Notes under the pieces: generated by a model
What the model was told of the DNA's origin: nothing
The model's input: the letters and a program-made list of their open reading frames with translations, nothing else
Database searches by the model: none
Program-made: the position numbers and the translations under genes
Source of the DNA: Struthidea cinerea
Taxonomy: Eukaryota; Chordata; Aves; Passeriformes; Corcoracidae
NCBI GenBank assembly: GCA_013397865.1
Contig: VZTI01003646.1
Coordinates: 640,511 to 704,510, forward strand
Length of the DNA: 64,000 bases
Direction of reading: 5' to 3'
Part shown: positions 1-12,500 of the stretch, one piece after another
How positions within the stretch are numbered: the stretch's first letter is position 1
Layout: each line of letters begins with the position of its first letter

Positions 1-109
1 AAGAACCCTTAAAGGCTATGAAGGGACGAACCAGCAGTTTTTATTATTGATCAGCTCTGGGAGAAGCTGCTGCTTCCCTCATGGCTCAGCAGCTGCTGCC
101 TTTGCCCAG

Positions 110-544
110 GTGTTTCTGAAGGAGAAGGCTAGGCAGCTGCTGGAGAGACGATGGAGCCAGAGGCAGAGCTGGGCTGTTGTCACTCTGCAGAGGAAATTCC
201 GACGTCTCCTTCACCGCCGGCGCCTCCGTGTCCTCCAGGAGAAGGTCACAGTCATCCAGGCTCACTTCCGTGGTTACCAGGCAAGGTCAGGAGCCAAAGG
301 CCAGCCAAGGGATAGCCCTTTGGCCTTGCCAAGGGACAGCCAGGTGGGGATGTCCAGGCCCCTCCTCATGTTGGCTGCTGGCCTGCTCCATGTGTGTTTG
401 TGGCTGATGCTTCCCTCACTAGCCAATTCTTTTCTTTTCTCATCCTCTAGGAAGCGTTACAGGAGGCTGAAGAAGACTTTGGTGCAATTTAAAACCATGA
501 TTTTAATCTCCAGACCTTTGATTCAAAGGAGGAAGCACTGCCAG
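110..544 (+). CDS. MYO15B: MYO15B neck exons with IQ motifs (110-285, 451-544)
   Basis: Two exons encode the light-chain-binding neck just after the motor. The first opens in phase 0 with V-F-L-K-E-K, the usual converter/neck junction of myosins. It contains a diverged IQ repeat (LQRKFRRLLHRRR) and a near-perfect one (IQAHFRGYQARKR) that is completed across the intron by the second exon. A degenerate third repeat (LVQFKTMI...RPLIQRRK) follows. The donors are AAG|GT at 286 and CAG|GT at 545; the second exon ends in phase 0. Calmodulin or calmodulin-like light chains are the expected partners from family knowledge. Everything 5' of base 110 in the window is intron. Confidence 0.85.
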
Positions 545-3500
545 GTAACAACAGCCCTCTCAGAACAAGGTGTACAGGAGGGGCTATTTCTGCCCTAAGC
601 AGAGCAAGCTGGGGACTGGGTGAGGCCAGGGCAGGGATGGCTCTGGAAGGTTTGTTGGGAATGATCCAGAGAGGTGTCCTTCACCCTCTGTCTGACATAA
701 ACGTAGTCAAATGAAGGAAGCACAGAGGCTGGAGGCTTCTCTCTCTAAATTAAATTCAGAACTGGCACAGGTATTGCAAAAACACAGCTGATTCATGGGT
801 CTGGCTGTGTGAGCTTCTCCAGGCTGCCCTACATGAGTCAAGAGCTGGTTCCATCTGTGGTCTTCAGAGCTGCTGTTCTGCTCAAACTGTAAGGAGTCGT
901 TCCTCCTGCTCTTTTTGTTGCGCAGTTCAGTTTCTGATGGTGACTGAAATGGAAGATTTTTCAGTCCACAATGATCCTCCCCTGATCCCTTACAGCTGCC
1001 TCAGGCTGCTCAAGCCCTTGGCCTCTTGGAGATCAGCTGGGGTGAGAAGAGGATGGCAGGTTTTTGAGAAGATGGAAAATGGTGTACAGGAGAGAGCCAT
1101 GGGTCTGCCAAATGGGGATAATGTGTTCTGCACAAACTATTAAAATGAAATTGGAAAGAGGAAATCAGACCACTCATCCTTAGAGCAGCAACAAACACCT
1201 CATAGCTGTCAGCCTCATGAGGGAAGGACCCTGCACAGCTCCTGGCATGGCTGAGGGCATGGTGGGGCAGAGGGTTAAGGACAAACCTGCAGAGGTGCCT
1301 CCTCTCCTGCCATGCCCAGCACAGTGTGAGTTTCTGTTCTGTTTCTTGCCCTTCCCACTTGGACAGGATCCAGCTTTTCTTTCTCCCAGGTAACCGCAAC
1401 AGTGCAGCTCTTTTGAATCTGTTTCTGTTCCTTCAGTGTTTGTTTGCTGAGATCTCTGTACATGTAGTAGCAGCAGCAAAGGTCTCAAAGTTCACCTGCT
1501 GCAAAGTTCCTCCTTTTCCCCCACCCCACGTGCACTGCCCTTTGGACTTGAGCTTGTCACTGTCTTTCTCAGCCCAGCCCTCATCACCTCCCATGTAATC
1601 ATACTGCTCTGCACCACTGACAGGCAGGAGAGAGAGAGGCAGAGACAGAGACCCTCCTTCCCCACCTCGGAGCAGGAGTCAGGTGAGTGATGAGGCTGGG
1701 GAGCCATAGAATGGATGGGAAAGGGCAGAGCTGTGAGGGAGTTTAGCTTTTGGTATCCCTCCCACCCTTCTAAAGGATATCCTCTCCGTGGACGAGCTCA
1801 TCTGTCCACACTCAGGCTGTTATCTTGTGTTTTGATGCTGGAGGAGGCGAGGGAACATTTCTGGCAGCTGCTGGGTGCTTCTTTTGTCCTGAGCCACATC
1901 ACATGCTCAGCAAGGGAAGGTGTGGCACGATGGATGTTGGGCAGGTGCTGGAGGCTCTTGCTGTTGAATTGTCGTGCAGGGCAGGAGGTGTTTCAGCAAA
2001 GCTCAGGTCTTTGCCTGGGCAGCCCCTTCTCAATGCACTGTGTTGGGGTCCCAAGGAGGCTCTGTAGCTGTTCTGTCATTTTATCTTCTGGAGCAGGACA
2101 CCAGCTCCTGCCCACCCACAGCATCTGCCCCCAGAATAGCTGCACGTGACTTCATTCACATCTTTTCCCACCCTCCATCCCCTCTTCATCTCCTAACAGC
2201 AGGAGTTAAGGGAAAGGAAACAAAGAAGGAGCTCTCTGGCCTGTGGTGACACAGAGAACAGTCCCAGCCAAGGAATGGTGAGTTGTCAAACAGTCTGGGA
2301 GGGTCTGAGATCAAAAAAATCAGGTTCTCCAGGTGTTCTCCCTCCCTTGTGCCTCCTCAGCACAGGTTTGCTGGGGAATAGCAGAACATCTGGAGGGGGT
2401 GCACACGTGTGTGGAACCTAGTACAGAATGCAGGTTGGCTTGGTATAAAGGGCCTTCTAACACAGAAATGTCTCATTAGTTCAGTGTTTGCCAAGCTCTG
2501 GGCACAGCCAGGCATCGCAAATCAGTCCTGAGGCAGAGCACTGTGTGTTCACAACACCGCACCTCGTCTTCAGAGGTGGCGGGAAGAATATTTATGATGA
2601 ACATGTTCCGTTGTGAAGGGTGGGAATGAGACAGTTCTGCAGAAATATATTAACAGAAGCTGATGTAAAGGAAGGGATGTATTAAAGGCTTTATAGCACG
2701 TTTAGCCTGTATCAACACTTCTAACGAATGCCATTATTTATGGACACACATTTGCTGCAGTGTCAGTACCAAGGGAAGCTGAATTGATATTATCCACAAT
2801 TCTGTATAGACGTGTCAGTAACAACAAGAATAATTAGCCCTGGGTGCTCTGGTATCACCTGCTTCCTCAGGTGTGGATCCAGAACTGTGGGATTTCACAG
2901 TCCACTTCCTGAATATACCATTGAAAAGCCAGACTTGAAGTCAAGTATCTTCTCACGAGCAAAAGCAAACTGATCAGAAGTGCTGCGAACCTGTCTTCAG
3001 GTTTTATGTGGAGAGAGATGTCAGAATAATGTGCTGGTGACAAGAGGCTTTACTATGCAGATATTAAAAAAACAAAGTAAAGAAACCCAAAAAACCCAAA
3101 AGCTCAGGCTTTGTGACTTTGGCTTGGTTTTATAGTGCCTTAATCTGAGTAGTTCTGTCTGAAACTCCCTGAGCTGACATTACATGCAGTGGTGCTGACA
3201 CACTCTGTTGCATTGGCCCATTTGCTTCCTACCCTGCAGCAGTGCAAGGTGCAAAGCAGTGAAAAATCAAGCCTCATTAGCCAGAGTCTCATCTGGATTA
3301 CCCAGGTAGAGATCTGAACTTTCTTAGGAAACTCCAACACACATCAAAGATCAGGATCAGGTTTCTTTTTATGCTGTAGCACTTTTGGATACTGAAAAAT
3401 CAAAAGAAAAATGTCAGGAAAGTGCAGGAGGAAACAGCCCTTACCCTTCAGGTGCAATCTGTACAGTGCAGTATGCCAGACTTGTTAGGAAGGAGAGATG

Positions 3501-6500
3501 AGTCAAAGCAAGCCAACTTTCCTGTCACTCCCCTTGTGGCAGTTGATGTTTTATTTAGGAATTGCTCCCCTTTCCCTGCTTTGCTGACCCATGTCACACA
3601 GCTGTGTTCATGCGATACCTCCCTGTTTGCAGCGGCTCTGAATGTTGTGGAGGCAGAAGTTACCGGGTTGGCTCAGGTGCTCCATCCCTGTCCTGGCAGC
3701 TTTTCCAAGGCAGTTTCACCCAGTCTCAGCTCAGGGTTTTTGTGTGGTTCCTCTGCTGGCAGCCAGTGACTGATTTGTTTCTCTCTCCAGGACGTGGGGC
3801 TGCTGGAGATCCCTGCAGAGCTCGCAGCCCTCCTGCACTTTGTTGAAGGTGAGGAATCCTCCTCCTTCCCTCCCTTTCCTGCACTGTTTCACTGTGTATT
3901 TCCTTGTTTATATCAACGTATGTGTTAGCTCTCCCTGCTGCCTGACACTGGGTTGGATTTGTTTCATTGTCATTGCAGAGTAAATACGATAAAGGCAAAT
4001 GGTACCATGAGTGTTGTTTCCTGACATGGCAGGGAGGAAAAGAAACTTGGGCCGGGGGCCAGAACACCAGCTTGAAAATCAGTATCTTTGTTAATTCTTC
4101 AGCTCTTCTTTTGAACCGGGCTGGTAGAACTGATGGCAGGCATGGTGCAAAACTCTTTGGGCAAAGTTATGTGATAGCAAACTGCGTAATGAACCCAGGT
4201 CTCTGGCAGAGAGGAGTATCTGAGGTGAAAGAACTTAAACCCATCTTTTACCTACTCTAAAATTGCTAAGGAAATTGAAGGGGAAGAAAATGACAGTTCG
4301 GGCAATTTCAAAGAAATATTTTTAGGTTTCATTAAAAATGACTTCCTCAAAAGGAATTTTAAAATAGAAGGAAGGAGAAACAGGGTAACAACTTCATTGT
4401 GGAACAATGTAATAACTTGAGATATAACAGTTTATCAGTCGAAGGATATAACAACATAATAACTTAAGGATGTAACAATAGAACAAGTTGAGTATGTGTT
4501 AATTTATCAATTAAGGGATGCACCCATTGGTTTTCAAATCACCAAAATACCACTAACTGCAATAATTTCATGAGCTGTTGATCTGACCTTGAGCATTAAG
4601 TTATTTGCAGTTGTGTTTCCCCTGTAGCTCCCTGTACAATGTGAATATTTAAGCTGCAGGTAGGTTGAGGCAGGATTTGCCTCTCTCTGTCTGCATGGTG
4701 TCAAACCCGAAGCCAGCTGTGCCTGCGGCCTTCTGTGGGGGCAGTGAGGGTGACAATCAGGCAGAAGAGTCCTGTGAATTGGAGCAGACTGTGCTGGATT
4801 CCCAAATACCTCACATTTCACGGCAGAGCCCTCCAGGGACTATCAGCCGGTCTAGTGAGCAATGTAAGCCAGAGGAGCTCTGGGAACAGTGAAACTGCTG
4901 GAAATGAAAGCTGATGGGATGTAAACAGGGAGGATGGGAGAGCACCAGGGGACACGTCTGGAGATAGAGGAATGCACAGGAGCTGTGCTGCATTGAGAAA
5001 TCCCTTCACTCAGTGATGTTTGCTCCTCTCTCATCCATGATAAATCCCTCATTACGAAGCCCTCTCATTTCCTTGTTGACTGAGCAGTTGTCAGCAGTAT
5101 CTCTGCATGGGCTCAGCATTTCCTGCCATGGAAATGCTGCAGAGCAGACTTGAATCTCCAGGTGTTCCCTGGGGAGAAGAGTCTGAAAGACCAGAGCCGT
5201 AAAATCTCTCTGAAGAGAGTCCTTGTGGTCTCAGGGAGGTGAAGCTGTGCCTGCTGGGGGGTCTGGGCTGGGTGTCCCTGGAGTTCAGGGGCTCGAGCAG
5301 GGTGAGGTGCAGGCCAGCCAGGAGTTGCTGTGTGAATTGTTTGTGTCCTGCCACCACCAGACCTCCTTCCCTTGCAGGTCGATACCGAGCACAGGCCAAC
5401 CAGATAACTGAGACACAGCCCCCAGAAGTCAAGGTCAAGGATGACCTTTCCCTCCCACCCACCATCAACAGCTATCCCTTCTCCTCCTTCATCAAATCAC
5501 ACTTCCAGGTGGGAACAGTTTTTATTTCTCTTCATTGCTTCCCCTGTGGGCAGACACACAAGTTCTGGTAACACCAGGAGCCAATATTTCTGCCCTTTTG
5601 TTTCTTTGCAGAACCCAGATTTCCCTGCCCCTGGTCAGCCTCTGCAGCACCCCTTAACCCACCTGGATGCTGAACACCAGGAGAGTGCACTTGAGATCAA
5701 CAAACTGGTAAGAGACGTCATTCTTGACCTTGCTGAAGAACAGGTGGGCACAGACAATGCTTTGATGCCTTTATACAAGTTGCTGGTGGTGGATACTGTT
5801 CTTACAATACACAGAGGGCTGGAAAAGCAGAATAAATTGCTCTTTTTAGGCCCTGGAGCAGCCTGGCAGAGATCACACACAGCCCCTTAGGGTTGCTGTG
5901 TTCTTGGGGAGGCACAGAGCAGCCACAGACCACTGGGATCAAAGTGGATTACCTGGTGGTGGAGCCTCAGAATGTGGCAGGATGTGTAGGAATAGGCCCG
6001 CTAAACTTTAATATCCCAATATTCCAGACTCAGAAGCAATGATAAGGGCAGTCAGTCTTCTCAACCACTTACCTATCAGCCATAAAAAAAGTTTCATTTA
6101 ACCCAGGTCTTTTCTGTGACGTGGTTTATAGCAAACATCTCGATTGCACCTCAGGCTCACAGATGTGTCACTACCCACAGGGGACAGTGAGCTGTTGTGG
6201 AAAGGCTGGAAAAGGGCAGGGACTTTGTCATCAGGAAAACTACACCTGGAACCACACCCTCGCCCTGTAGTGTTTGCGTGGAGGGGATGGTGCCGTTTCA
6301 TCTCTGTCGATGTGAAACGTCCATTTCTTTGTATTTCTTCTTTAAAATGGTGATACGGAAACGTTTGAAAATAGAATGCAATTCCAGATACTTTCTAAGT
6401 AAATGTGATAATCTTCTTGGGAATTACATAGAATTAAAATGAGCCCATTAAGAAAGTTAATACCCAAAAACAGTCTCTTGTTTTGTCCTCGTGATCCCAA

Positions 6501-9500
6501 TTATAGAATAGCATAAGCTTCAATAAAATCTTGTGAATAGGATTGTGTTTAAGCAGAATACTATTATTTTTCTAAAGATCAAAGGCAGTTTTTTTCCGTT
6601 GCTAATGAAGTAGGGATTTACTACAAAGAATTCCATGAGAACTAAACAACCACCATCCCCTGTTTTTCTCAGTGAATCTCTGACATGATTGGTTTTTAGA
6701 AGTGTTGTTGTTACTCTTAAACGTTCTTTCCAAAGCTGTCCATTTTAGAAAAATTTTAATTGGTGACATATTAAAGTGTAGAGGATGAAAGAAATCATTC
6801 TGCACCTAAGGGTGAGAAATACAAACTAAAAAAGCATTGAAGATGTGGATATGCATAGCCAAAGAAATGAACCATTTCTTCAGTGAGGGTGTTGAGACAC
6901 CACATCCCACAGTCCTTGGTATAATATTAACTGTACCAAAGGCTTTTAACCACTCAGTGGGCTCAGCAGCAGGTATCCTGTGGTAATTTACTTGTGTGTC
7001 TGAGCCCTGCCCAAGGGGAAATATTTTACCCTAGACCAAATTCTGAGTCATACCTCAGCAGAGACTGAAGTCACCCTGACTTTTAGTCAGGATCCAATCT
7101 CTGTAAACGTTGCCTCCCAAATTCCCCAGCACTGTGGTGGTGCACAAAAATCCAAGGACAGACCCCAGTCTGAGCGTTGGCTACTCAGGCTCACAAACAT
7201 CCTGCTGTCTACAACTCCTTACACCACAGTTTGGGACAGAGGGTTACAGCTCCAGTTCTCTCTTCTTTCCCCCTGGGTGCTTCCAGATTTTGCGGTTCAT
7301 TGGTGACAAGAGCCTCCGTGGCTGGCAGGAGGTGCTGCTGGGCAACTACATTGCTGGGAGAGGTCTGAGTGATGCTGCTCTGCGCAACGAAATCTTCAGC
7401 CAGGTGGTTGCCCAGACCTGGAGGAACCCGGACATGGAGCAAAGCCAGCGAGGCTGGGTCCTGATGGCGACTTTGCTGAGCTGCTTTGGCCCCTCACCAG
7501 CACTGGAGAAGCCACTGCTGAAGTAAGAGGAGAAAAGACCAAGCCAGGTTTACACAGGGGTTAAGAGGGACGAGTGGTGCTAAATGCAGCTGCCTTTTCC
7601 TAGGTTTGTGTCAGACTATGGCATGGAGGGCTACAACGCTGTTTGCCAGCGCAAGATCCTGACAGCAGCTCAGTGCACAGAGACAGAGCCTGCACCCTCT
7701 CGGGCTTACCCTCCCACCCAGCTGGAGTGGACAGCAAACCAGAGGAGAGGGAAGATGGTGCTGGATGTTCATACCTTTAATGGTAACTCAGTCTTCTGCC
7801 CTCCTGCTGTCTTTTAGTCTCTAAGGGCTTTTCCAGCGCAGAAACCAGCATTTGGGAAATAATTCCCTCAGCTAAGTGAAGAGGATCAGAACGCTGTTTG
7901 CTGGTACAGCCATGGGGGAAACAAGCATCTGAATCTAGACCCAAAACTTGCAAAGTCTGGGCCTGGTGGGACCTGCTTCTCAGGCTGAGGGATGAGATTG
8001 TCCTGGGTTTGGGCCCTTCTCAACAGAGAGTTGTTCAGGCTGTGCATCTCCACAGGGCTGGTTTTCCTGCTCTCCATTACAGCTCAGCCTGTGCCGCAGT
8101 AATTTGTCACAGGGACCTTCTGCCCTTCTCCCTTCTCAAGTATTACCTGAAGCTGCCTCTTAAGCAGCCACAGCTCTGTGAATTGAACACAGAACATCCC
8201 TGCTCTGGCTCCTTGTGAGTGGCGAGGTTCCCAAGCAAACCAGGACACTGCAAGGGTTTTCACCTGTCAGGCTGGAAATGCCAAGCTGTGCCAACAAACA
8301 GATATTTTGGGCGTGAATGTGTCCATGTGGAGCCTTCCATGAGCTTTCAGTCCTCCTGTGGCCCTGCTCAGGAGTGTGTGAGACTTTCCAGCTGGGCTCT
8401 GCCTGTGTCCCGTGGAACGTGGGTCCTTTGGGTCCTGCCAGGGAGGCTGTGGGTACTGACTTTGCTCTCTGTGCTAGAGGAGAAGTTCTCAGCTGAGGTG
8501 GAGTCCTGGATGACTGGAGAGCAGTATGCAGCCTGGATCCTGAGTGCAAGGTACTGCCAGAGGACGGGAGAAGGTCTGGGGGTGTGAGAGAGGTTGTCAC
8601 AGCTCAGGCTCAGACTGGTTGGGCCTGCAGGCTGGAATTTATAGGGTCACATGTAGAGTACTCACTTCTTGCCCACTCCAGCCTGTGCTCCCTTCTTCAC
8701 CCTTAACACAACCCTCAACCATAAACAGTGGGCCTCTTTAGGAGCAGAAGAACCACTGGTGTGATCTGTGAGAGCAGCTTCAGAGAAAAAAATTTAAAAA
8801 TGACAAATCTTGAGTGATTCTAGTTTTTTTTTTTCCCCTAACCCTGGGCACTTAATAGTTGCTTCACACCCTAAAGCTAAAGGACTTAAGCCAGGATAGA
8901 CAAGGCAAGAAGAAACTGAATGTAATGTTTTTCTTCTTCTCCCTTTCCCCTGCCTACCTGGACACCTTTCCTCTCCCAGGGGCTGTGACAAGAAGACTCG
9001 AGGGTGGTCTATCTCCATGTTCACTGGCAACACATGGCAGGACCTGCTGGGCTGTGACTTTGTGCTGGACCTCATTGGAGAGATGGAGGAGACCAGCAAC
9101 TTCAGCAGCTCCTCCCGGGCCCCCAATGAGTACCCCATCACTCCAGAAAGGGACAGGGGCATCCTCCAGTCCTCTAACCCGGACATGTGAGCCACCTATT
9201 CCTCCTGCCCCACCACTTGTGGCCCTGTCACCCAGTGGTTCATCTTTCAGCACTCTGGTCCTCATCTCATTTTCCTCTTCACCAGGATCCCTCCTGCTCC
9301 AGGCATCCAGGCCCCTGCCTTCCCCCCACCCAGCCTTCCTCCAGAACTCATTGGTCTCCATCCAGGTGAGCTTTAGCCCAGGCCCGTGGGTGACACTGGG
9401 AAGCACCAGATGGGTCCCAGCCAGGGAATCAGGGCAGAGGGGGAGTCAGGTGGTGGCTCCTGTCATAGAGCTCCACTCTGAAGCATGACTAAGAGGGACT

Positions 9501-12500
9501 GGAGGCAGGGGAATGTTTCTTACCTGCCTTGTCACCAGACTTGTCTCTGCTCCCAGATCCAAGGTTTCGAGATGACCTGAGGACCCCTGTAGGCTTGGAT
9601 CACTATGTGGATGATCTCTTCAGCCCTGTGCTGCATCAGGGCTCCAGAGGATCTGTAAGTCCCCTGATGTTCCCTCCTGCCTTCTCTCTGCAGCTCTCCT
9701 GTCTCTGTGAGTCCTTCAAGCTTTTTCCTGCCTGTTCACCGCCCCTGCTCAGCTCAGACACACCTCTGAATGTTGTCCCCTCTGGGAAGTCTGTCTCTCT
9801 GAGCTCAGATAACTGTTTTGGGTTTATTTTGATGCAGGATATGGAGAACAGGGAGATTCTCACCAGACGCATGAAAGGAGGTGGGAAGATTGGACCCACA
9901 CAGAGAGGAATCCTTCCTTCTACAGGTCTGTGAGGGCATGGGGACGGCTGGGAACATCTGGGACCACAGGAGCTCCAGTGAGCACAAGTCAGGGAGCCCC
10001 TTAAATGCTAATTATTGCATGGGCTCAGCTGGTTCATGAAGAGCACTGGGCTTTAGCACAGGCTGCACTCTTCACTCCCAGGTGAGACAGATGCTTTGGG
10101 CAAAGTGGTAGATGAGGGAATGACTTTGTTTTGCTTTTAATTTCTCTTGAGCTGGTCTTGGGGGTCAAGGCAGCAGGTAGCTTGTTTCTGACCTAGGCCA
10201 CCTCTTCCCTAGACAAATACTTGTAAGTCAAGTCTTCACCTTCTCTTCACCCCAGGCTTTCACAGAGCAGTTGGTGCCTTTATCAGGGGTGGTTTTAATC
10301 TTTCTTATTACTTCCTTACAGAACTTCCCATCATCTGTAGCTATTCCTTGGGTTAGTAAGTCTGAACCCCGAAGAGGTTCTGGTTTGTGTGTTTGGTTTC
10401 TTTACTTTTCCTCTCTTCTGTGGAGCTAAGACTCTGGCATTTGCAGCAGGGTGGAGTCAAACACCAACATATTAATGGCACTGACAAATCTGCATGGGTA
10501 GGAACACACCCAGAGATCTCAGAAAGGTGGGAATGTCCAGTTCAGTCATTCCTGAGACTGGAACTACTTCTGGCTGTTGGAGAGGCTCTGGAACATGACA
10601 AGCCCCATCACAGATCACTGTCTGAAGCCAGTTTGTCACTTACATGGCTTCTTAGATGAGTGAGGGATATGATGATCTTCCTATGGCATCCCAGGGCCAT
10701 TCTCACTGGTGGTGACATCATGAGTCAGTAGATTTGTGCTGTGTGCTGACTCCTCCCAGCTGAGTCTGACCCCCACACCCCTTGCTCCGCTGGCTTTGCA
10801 CTCAGTGGGGTTTGTTTGTGACCCCATATGAGACTTGACTGCTGAGAGCAGAGGGGTTCCTTTCTCCCCACAGCTCCTCCACACGATGCTATCCAGGCCA
10901 GGGCTCGTTGTTCATCCAGCCTTGCCACCCACTGCAGAGAGACCAATACAGATGTGACAGTCCCAGCCCCAGAGACCTTTGCCCAGCCCTCAAGAGAAAC
11001 CCTCCTCTGCAGTCAGACACAGGCAGGAATTATTTATAATCCTAATCATGAAGAATGGTGGTGTCCTAAGGCAGGCTGCAGAAACAGAGTCTGGATACTG
11101 CTATTTAAATTCTGGCAGGCCACACATTTTTCTCAGGTTTCCTTTTTCCACCTGAGTTTTGCTGTGTCCTGCTGTGGTTGGTGCGTGTGGAGAGCACCAG
11201 AAGTGCTCTCTGGGGTCGCTCGGGATATTCTCATTTGGGATTCTCCAAAAGCACTGTGCACTTGGTCTTTTGCCTCTAGGCTTCCCTGGAATGACTCAAG
11301 CACCAGTTTACCAGCCCATGCCCTCCATGGTGGGGATGCCAGCAGCCATGCCCATGATGCCAGCGGCCGGTGGGGTTGCACCTATGCCAGGTAAGAGCAG
11401 TGTTTCTGTAACTGTAGAGAAGGGGATGGGAGGGGGTGTCAGTGGAGCCTGTGCACTTCAGTGTCAGGTGAAGGGCTCAGTGAACACTCCAGGCTGATGC
11501 TCAGGCTCTGTGGGGAATGTAGGATTTTGAAGATGTGTGTATTGTCTTCCCACAGCCATGATGATGCCCCAGCCCGTGGTTCCAGCTGTAGATCCCAGCC
11601 AGCTGGCAGCACAGCAGCAAGCCTTTATCAACCAGCAAGCCATGCTCATGGTGAGTGGAAGGGCCCCAGGAACTGGGGAAGAACCACACACTGGTGTTTG
11701 TGCCTTGGAGGGGAGCCCAGCTCTCCTCCTCTTTGGGCCTGCTCCGTGTCACTCTGTGCTCACGTGCTGGGGTGAACTCTATGAAGTGGGGATTATTTAA
11801 GACTGAGAAACTGGGAACCCTTTTTTTGCCCCTTTGTGTCCATGGAGATGCTGAGGCACCATCGGTGAGTGAGGAGCAGGGACAGGAGTAGGCCCTGAGG
11901 AGATTCAGCTGCAATTCCTGTGGGGTTTTAAGCTGGGATTTGCTACAGATGCAGGTCTGCAGTGTTCTGCTTTCTGTGCAAAGCCCTGTGAGTGCATGGC
12001 AGTCCCAGGCTGGCAGCTGAGCCTTTGGGGGGTGTTAGGAGCTCTGCATCCTTGGCCAGGTGGGAGAAGAGTCCCTGGGCATGCCTTGTCCGGATACTGG
12101 GAAATTTGCAGTGCACCATGTGGATGTTTTGTGATTAACAGTGAAAAAGCAGGAGAGCCCGTGACTGGTAGCTGAGTTTGTGTAGCCTAGAGCTCATGGA
12201 CCTTGCAATTCCTTCCCCAGGCCCAGCAGATGACCCTTCAAGCCATGAGCATTTCCCAGCAGGAGCTGCAGAAGCGGCAAAAGTCTCTTGAGAACTCAAG
12301 GCCAAGAGTCCCAAGCCCAGCACAAGCCTCACCCCCAGCCACTCTCCCAAAACCCACGAAGCCTTCCAGCAGCCAGGCTGCTGCCACACCGTCGAGGTCT
12401 CCAGAGCCACCAGCTAGGGCAAAAGAGCCGGTATGAGAAACAAATCTTTCACGTTTGGTGTTTGCTCTGCATCCAGCCCCGTGTGGCCGTGGTTTGGCAG

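Noticed and set aside
1624..1682. Possible charged exon with a strong GTGAGT donor between neck and MyTH4
   Set aside because: No available acceptor gives phase 0 at both ends, as required by the flanking exons; kept only as a possible alternative.
9181..9195. In-frame TGA after NPDM in the MYO15B FERM-like exon
   Set aside because: The stop lies inside a consensus donor (T|GTGAGC); joining to 9286 keeps the frame, so it is not a pseudogene lesion.
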